From: Clostridia bacterium
GTDB taxonomy: Bacteria > Bacillota > Clostridia > Christensenellales > Aristaeellaceae
Reading direction: 5' to 3'
DNA: 64,000 bases
Assembly (NCBI GenBank): GCA_017526525.1
Contig: JAFXRG010000034.1
Span: 1-64,000 of the forward strand
Numbering within the stretch: the first letter of the stretch is position 1; each line of letters opens with the position of its first letter. Of the stretch, positions 59,501 to 64,000 are shown piece by piece. The position numbers and the translations under genes were made by a program. A model generated the notes under the pieces. The model was given only the letters and a program-made list of their open reading frames with translations. It had not been told where the DNA came from and ran no database searches.

Positions 59501-61246
59501 ATGATCCGAAAACAGGTCAAGTGGCTGATTCAGAATATGGACCCTTCCTGCCGGAAGCTTCAGCTTCTGGCCCTTTGTATCTGCGTGGTCAGCTGCGTGC
59601 TGCTGCTGGTGAACCCGGCGCTGAGCCGCCGGCTGATTGACGATGTCATTATGGCGCAGAATCCGGAGCCGCTGCTGGGCATCCTGGCGGTGATGCTGCT
59701 GGTGAAGGTGGGCCGGGAAGGCATGCGCTATGTGATGGTGATCCTGATGGAAAAGGATTCCCAGAATATGATTTTCAATCTGCGCAAGCGGCTGTATGAA
59801 AAGATGCAGTACAACGACATGCGCTTCTTTGACGACCACCGCACCGGCGACCTGATGACCCGGATGAGCGCGGACCTGGACTGGTGCCGCCATTTCATGA
59901 GCTACATCAATTACCGGATCGTGGATGCGGTCTGCACCTTCCTTTTTGCCATGATTTACCTGTTTACGGTGAACTGGAAAATGACGCTGATGCTGGTGGT
60001 AATCACGCCGGCACTGATGGGAATCAGCAAAATCCTGCGCAAAAAGGTGCGGCCCCGTTTTGTGTACATGCGGGAAAAGCTTTCCGAAATGAATACCGCG
60101 GCGCAGGAAAACATCGCGGGCAACCGGGTGGTCAAGTCCTTTGCCCGGGAAGAATATGAAAAGGAACGGTTTGAGGAGCGCAACCAGGCCTTCATGGACA
60201 GCCACCTGAAAATCAACCGGGTCTGGCTGACCTTTTTCCCGATGATAGAAATCCTGGTGAACGCCATTCAGCTGGTCATGATTTTTGTGGGCGGCCTGTT
60301 CATTATCCAGGGGGAGATTACGCCCGGGGAACTGGCGATCTTTACCGGCCTGAGCTGGGCGGTTTCCAACCCCATGCGGGAGCTGGGCACCCTGGTGAAC
60401 GACCTGCAGCGCTTTTCGACTTCTGCAGCCAAAGTGATTGAGCTGTTCTACGCGCAGCCGGAAATCACCGACTCCGACGAGGCGGTTTCCCATGACAAAG
60501 TGGAAGGAAACATTGAATTCCGGAATGTGGGCTTCAGCATTGAAGGCAAGGAGATTCTCCGGGATGTGAGCTTCGCGGTGAAAGCCGGACAGACGGTGGC
60601 GGTCATGGGCCCCACCGGCAGCGGCAAAACCACGCTGATTCACCTGCTGGCCCGTTTTTACGACGTGACGGAGGGCGAGGTGCTGGTGGATGGCTGCGAC
60701 GTGCGGAAATGGAAGCTGCAGGATCTGCGGGGCGGCATCGGAACCGCTACGCAGGATGTTTTCCTTTTCTCGGATACGGTGGAAGGGAACATCGCCTTCG
60801 GAAACCAGGGCCTTTCCCTGGACGAGGTGAAGGACTTTGCCACCCGGGCGGACGCGGCGGAATTTATTGAACATCTGCCGGAAGGCTATGACACCATCAT
60901 CGGCGAGCGGGGCGTGGGCCTTTCCGGCGGCCAGCGGCAGCGGATCGCCCTGGCCCGGGCGATGGCGGTGCGGCCCGGCATTCTGGTGATGGACGATACC
61001 ACTTCCGCAGTGGACAGCGAGACGGAACAGTACATTCAGAACCAGCTCCGGAACCTGCCCTTCGCCTGCACCAAGTTTATCATTGCCCAGCGGATCTCCT
61101 CCATGCGGGACGCGGACCTGATCCTCGTGGTGGAAAACGGAACGGTGACCGAGCGGGGAACCCACAGCGAACTCCTGGAAAAACGGGGCTATTACTGGCA
61201 GACCTACTGCCTGCAGTACGGCATATCCATGAAGGAGGCGGTCTGA
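59501..61246 (+). CDS. ABC exporter half-transporter, degenerate-site subunit
   Basis: 581 residues from ATG 59501 (GGGAGAAACAGAA upstream); a TTG further up is rejected. Six membrane helices (~20-310), then Walker A GPTGSGKTT (~372), signature LSGGQRQR and Walker B LVMDDTTSAVD. The catalytic Glu is replaced by Asp, as in the first subunit of the other exporter pair in this window. It forms a heterodimer with the next gene product, which begins one base after its stop. Substrate unknown. Confidence 0.93.
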   Translation: MIRKQVKWLIQNMDPSCRKLQLLALCICVVSCVLLLVNPALSRRLIDDVIMAQNPEPLLGILAVMLLVKVGREGMRYVMVILMEKDSQNMIFNLRKRLYEKMQYNDMRFFDDHRTGDLMTRMSADLDWCRHFMSYINYRIVDAVCTFLFAMIYLFTVNWKMTLMLVVITPALMGISKILRKKVRPRFVYMREKLSEMNTAAQENIAGNRVVKSFAREEYEKERFEERNQAFMDSHLKINRVWLTFFPMIEILVNAIQLVMIFVGGLFIIQGEITPGELAIFTGLSWAVSNPMRELGTLVNDLQRFSTSAAKVIELFYAQPEITDSDEAVSHDKVEGNIEFRNVGFSIEGKEILRDVSFAVKAGQTVAVMGPTGSGKTTLIHLLARFYDVTEGEVLVDGCDVRKWKLQDLRGGIGTATQDVFLFSDTVEGNIAFGNQGLSLDEVKDFATRADAAEFIEHLPEGYDTIIGERGVGLSGGQRQRIALARAMAVRPGILVMDDTTSAVDSETEQYIQNQLRNLPFACTKFIIAQRISSMRDADLILVVENGTVTERGTHSELLEKRGYYWQTYCLQYGISMKEAV

Positions 61247-61247
61247 A

Positions 61248-63047
61248 ATGGCACGGAACAAGTTTGATGTGGACGAGAAGCTTGAATCCCCGTTTCAGTG
61301 GAGCCACCTGAAAATGGCGGGAAAGTATGTGGGCAAGCATAAATACAAAATGCTGCTGGCGCTGCTGCTCAGCGCGCTGGCCAGCGTTACGGCCCTGTAT
61401 ATTCCGAAAATCACCCAGTGGGTGCTGGATGAGGCGGTTCCCAACCGGGACACGGGAATGATCGGACGGATGGCGGCCATGTTCGTGGGCATTATCCTGC
61501 TGGGCATCGCGCTGAACACCATCCGTTCCCGGATCATGGTGAAGGTCAGCCAGCAGATTATCCATGATATCCGCAGCGATCTTTTTGCCCATCTGCAGAA
61601 GCTGCCTTTTACCTATTACGACAGCCGGCCGGCGGGAAAAATCCTGGTGCGGGTCATCAATTACGTGAACTCCGTATCGGACATCCTTTCCAACGGGATC
61701 ATCAATATGATCCTGGAGATCATCAACCTGGTGTTCATTGTGGTATTCATGTTCTCCACGGACGCGACGCTGGCAACGGTGATTGTGGCGGGCCTGCCCT
61801 TCTTCATCACGGTGATCCTGATCATCAAGCCCCGGCAGCGGAAGGCCTGGCAGAACCAGAGCAACAAGAACAGCAACTACAACGCCTATCTGGCGGAATC
61901 CATCGACGGGGTCCGGGTGAGCCAGCTCTTTGACCGGCAGGAGGTCAACATCGGCATCATGAAGGAGCTGGCGGCTGCCTGCCAGAAGGCCTGGATGAAG
62001 GCCGTGCGCATCAGCAACATGGTGTGGCTGAGCAGTGAAACCATGACCCAGATTGTGCTGGTGTTCCTGTACATCGCCGGGGTATACTGGCTGGGCGGCG
62101 GGAAAATGGTTTCCTTCGGCGTCATCCTGGCCATGAGCCAGTATGTGAGCCGCTTCTGGCAGCCGATTACCAACCTGGCGAATATTTACAACTCCTTCGT
62201 GAATAACATCGCTTACCTGGAGCGGATTTTCGAAACCATGAACGAGCCGGTGACCGTGGACGACGCGCCGGATGCGGAGGAGCTTCCGGACCTGAGCGGC
62301 GAAGTGGATTTCCAGGATGTGTCCTTCGGCTATGAGGAGGGCATCAGTGTGCTGGAGCATGTGAACCTGCACGTAAACGCCGGGGAGAGCATTGCCCTGG
62401 TGGGTCCCACCGGCGCAGGCAAGAGCACGGTGATCAACCTGCTGTGCCGTTTCTACAACCTGAACGGCGGGAAAATCATTCTCCACGGCAAGGACGGCAG
62501 CGAAAAGGACATCAGCCGCGTAACGCTGCATTCCCTGCGGAGCCGCCTGGGCATCATGATGCAGGACAGCTTCATTTTCTCCGGCACCGTGATGGACAAT
62601 ATCCGCTACGGCCGCCTGGATGCCACGGACGCGGAAATCCGCGAGGCGGCGGCCCGGGTGCGGGCGGACACCTTTATCCGGCGGATGCCCATGGGATATA
62701 AAACGGAAGTGAAGGAACGGGGCAGCAACCTGAGCCAGGGGGAAAAGCAGCTGATTGCTTTTGCCCGGACCCTGCTGAGCGACCCGGCCATCCTGATCCT
62801 GGACGAGGCTACTTCCTCCATCGATACCCAGACAGAAAAGCTGCTGCAGGAAGGCATCCGGGAGATGCTGAAGGACCGCACCAGCATTATCGTGGCGCAT
62901 CGACTGAGCACGATCAAGAACTGCGATCGGATCCTGTATATCTCCAACAAAGGCATTGCCGAAATGGGCAGTCATGATGAGCTGATGGCCAAAAAGGGAC
63001 TGTACTATCAGTTGTATACCGCGCAGGTTCAGGAAGAGGTTGCGTGA
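61248..63047 (+). CDS. ABC exporter half-transporter, catalytic subunit
   Basis: 599 residues; the ATG at 61248 follows GGAGGCGG. Six membrane helices (~30-320) precede Walker A GPTGAGKST (~386), signature LSQGEKQL and Walker B LILDEATSSID with the catalytic Glu intact. It is the partner of the preceding subunit. The TmrAB/BmrCD-like pairing predicts one hydrolytic site per dimer. trmB follows after 31 bp and may be co-transcribed. Confidence 0.93.
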   Translation: MARNKFDVDEKLESPFQWSHLKMAGKYVGKHKYKMLLALLLSALASVTALYIPKITQWVLDEAVPNRDTGMIGRMAAMFVGIILLGIALNTIRSRIMVKVSQQIIHDIRSDLFAHLQKLPFTYYDSRPAGKILVRVINYVNSVSDILSNGIINMILEIINLVFIVVFMFSTDATLATVIVAGLPFFITVILIIKPRQRKAWQNQSNKNSNYNAYLAESIDGVRVSQLFDRQEVNIGIMKELAAACQKAWMKAVRISNMVWLSSETMTQIVLVFLYIAGVYWLGGGKMVSFGVILAMSQYVSRFWQPITNLANIYNSFVNNIAYLERIFETMNEPVTVDDAPDAEELPDLSGEVDFQDVSFGYEEGISVLEHVNLHVNAGESIALVGPTGAGKSTVINLLCRFYNLNGGKIILHGKDGSEKDISRVTLHSLRSRLGIMMQDSFIFSGTVMDNIRYGRLDATDAEIREAAARVRADTFIRRMPMGYKTEVKERGSNLSQGEKQLIAFARTLLSDPAILILDEATSSIDTQTEKLLQEGIREMLKDRTSIIVAHRLSTIKNCDRILYISNKGIAEMGSHDELMAKKGLYYQLYTAQVQEEVA

Positions 63048-63078
63048 GAATCCGGGAAGGAACAGGAGAAACAGAACC

Positions 63079-63867
63079 ATGCACATGCGCAAGAAAAAAT
63101 GGGCCAGGCCGGAACTCGCGGCCTGTTCCTTTTATGTAAACGGCGGGGAAGAGGAAAAAGGAAAATGGACCGGCCGCTTCGCCGTGCCGTCCCGGCCCCT
63201 GCATATGGAGATGGGCTGCGGGAAAGGCGTCAGCACCGCCCGGATGATCGCAGACAACCCGGAAGTCAACTATATTATCTGCGACATGAGCCCGGATGTC
63301 CTGGGCACGGCCCGGCGGAACATTGCGGAGGCCTGCGGCGGAGAGCCGGACAACGTGATGATTCTCCGGACGGATATTTGTTTTATTCACCGGGTTTTCG
63401 GCCCGGAGGACGCCGCGGAGCGGATTTACATCCATTTCTGCAATCCCTGGACGGAACATCCCAAGCACGCCAAACGGAGGCTGACCCATCCCCGGCAGCT
63501 GATGCAGTACCGGGAATTCCTGAAGCCCGGCGGGGAAATCTGGTTCAAAACGGACGACGATACGCTGTTTGAGGATTCCCGGGTTTATTTTGACCTGTGC
63601 GGATTTGAAACCGTGTATCTGACCCGGGACCTGCACCGGGACGGCTTCCGGCCCAATTACGTTTCCGAACACGAACAGAAGTTTACCGCCCTGGGCGTGC
63701 CCATCAAAGCCGGCATTTTCCGGATGAAGCCTGAAACGCCTGACTTTGATCCGACCCGCTACCGGCTGACGCCGGGAGTGCGGCGGGAAGCCCTGGAACG
63801 GCTGGACTGCATAAAAACAGAGAATATACAGAATATTATGCAACATAATGGCATAAATATTGAATAA
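63079..63867 (+). CDS. trmB: tRNA (guanine-N7-)-methyltransferase
   Basis: 262 residues from ATG 63079 (AGGAGAAACAG upstream); the longer frame includes the previous stop region. The SAM-binding motif EMGCGKGVSTARMIA is near residues 45-59, and the family motif HFCNPWTEHPKHAKRRL near 125-141, with FKTDDDTLF at ~162. It makes 7-methylguanosine at position 46 of tRNA. The C-terminus, ~40 residues beyond the usual length of ~215-240, is unremarkable. It lies downstream of the second exporter pair. Confidence 0.95.
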   Translation: MHMRKKKWARPELAACSFYVNGGEEEKGKWTGRFAVPSRPLHMEMGCGKGVSTARMIADNPEVNYIICDMSPDVLGTARRNIAEACGGEPDNVMILRTDICFIHRVFGPEDAAERIYIHFCNPWTEHPKHAKRRLTHPRQLMQYREFLKPGGEIWFKTDDDTLFEDSRVYFDLCGFETVYLTRDLHRDGFRPNYVSEHEQKFTALGVPIKAGIFRMKPETPDFDPTRYRLTPGVRREALERLDCIKTENIQNIMQHNGINIE

Positions 63868-63903
63868 TTGCGGAATAATATGAATAAAAATGCATAAAAA
63901 TGC

Positions 63904-63932
63904 TTGACAGGGGTATGGACGGGTGCTATACT
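63904..63932 (+). promoter_or_regulatory. Promoter of the gene at the window edge
   Basis: TTGACA at 63904-63909, a 17-bp spacer and TATACT at 63927-63932. The coding start is 42 bp downstream. Confidence 0.82.
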
Positions 63933-63974
63933 GTGTCCATTCCAAAGGAAAGTAAGACAGAGGAGGAAACAAAC

Positions 63975-64000
63975 ATGAAGAAAATTCTTGCGATTGCGCT
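63975..64000 (+). CDS. Start of a probable secreted protein (3' truncated by window)
   Basis: ATG at 63975 follows AGGAGGAAACAAAC, an excellent ribosome site. Only MKKILAIA is visible, which looks like the start of a signal peptide. The strong promoter and this beginning resemble the solute-binding-protein gene at 8722, but the family cannot be known from eight residues. Confidence 0.6.

Overview
This 64 kb window looks like chromosome of a fairly GC-rich Bacillota, probably an anaerobic Clostridia member from a gut or rumen habitat. The evidence is a T-box leader, RNase J, YlbF, MltG, VanW, VanY and VanZ proteins, a PrsA-like lipoprotein, BspA-type leucine-rich-repeat proteins, and many plain sigma-A promoters (TTGACA-like / 17 bp / TATAAT, often with a TG extended -10). 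I see no phage, insertion sequence, CRISPR array or rRNA. Genus-level placement is a guess.

Layout. 1-2.5 kb: the end of a PTS permease carrying an HPr domain, then Enzyme I fused to a glucose-type EIIA. 2.7-6.4 kb: a small hypothetical gene, a biotin set (birA, DUF1284, bioY), a MATE efflux remnant, a GNAT acetyltransferase and two overlapping small reading frames, the first with an in-frame TGA. 6.4-7.4 kb (minus): a GMP synthase lacking the glutaminase domain. 7.6-18.2 kb: a beta-manno-oligosaccharide utilisation locus with mannose-6-phosphate isomerase, an ABC importer without its ATPase, a cellobiose/mannobiose 2-epimerase, a LacI-type regulator, two GH130 phosphorylases and an SGNH acetylesterase. 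Three promoters there carry the same RTTAAC operator motif. 18.2-20.9 kb: a T-box leader ahead of an unusual XRE-cupin-acyl-CoA synthetase fusion.

20.9-28.7 kb: a secreted SH3-type protein, RNase J, and a ylbF-mltG-U32 hydroxylase-vanW run. 28.8-38.2 kb: mostly minus strand (murG, Re-citrate-synthase-like enzyme, aspartate aminotransferase, DUF975 membrane protein, PrsA-like foldase, L,D-transpeptidase, BspA-type LRR protein), with a tRNA-Leu on plus. 38.4-44.1 kb: two secreted proteins and a voltage-sensor-only membrane protein on plus, facing metY and another LRR protein on minus. 44.2-63.9 kb: two heterodimeric ABC exporters, a VanY carboxypeptidase, a zinc-dependent phospholipase-C-like protein, a VanZ-VOC fusion, YitT and NusG_II proteins, a GT4 glycosyltransferase, an alpha/beta hydrolase, glycogen synthase, a DUF4342 / zinc-ribbon / TPM group and trmB. 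The window ends in a new secreted protein behind a strong promoter.

The best-connected story is the mannan locus. Oligosaccharides are imported, the reducing-end mannose is epimerised to glucose, GH130 enzymes phosphorolyse the chain to mannose 1-phosphate and glucose, and a LacI regulator most likely controls the three operator-bearing promoters. The most unusual element is the T-box-controlled acyl-CoA synthetase. Its tentative valine specifier would fit CoA activation of a branched-chain acid for amino acid synthesis.
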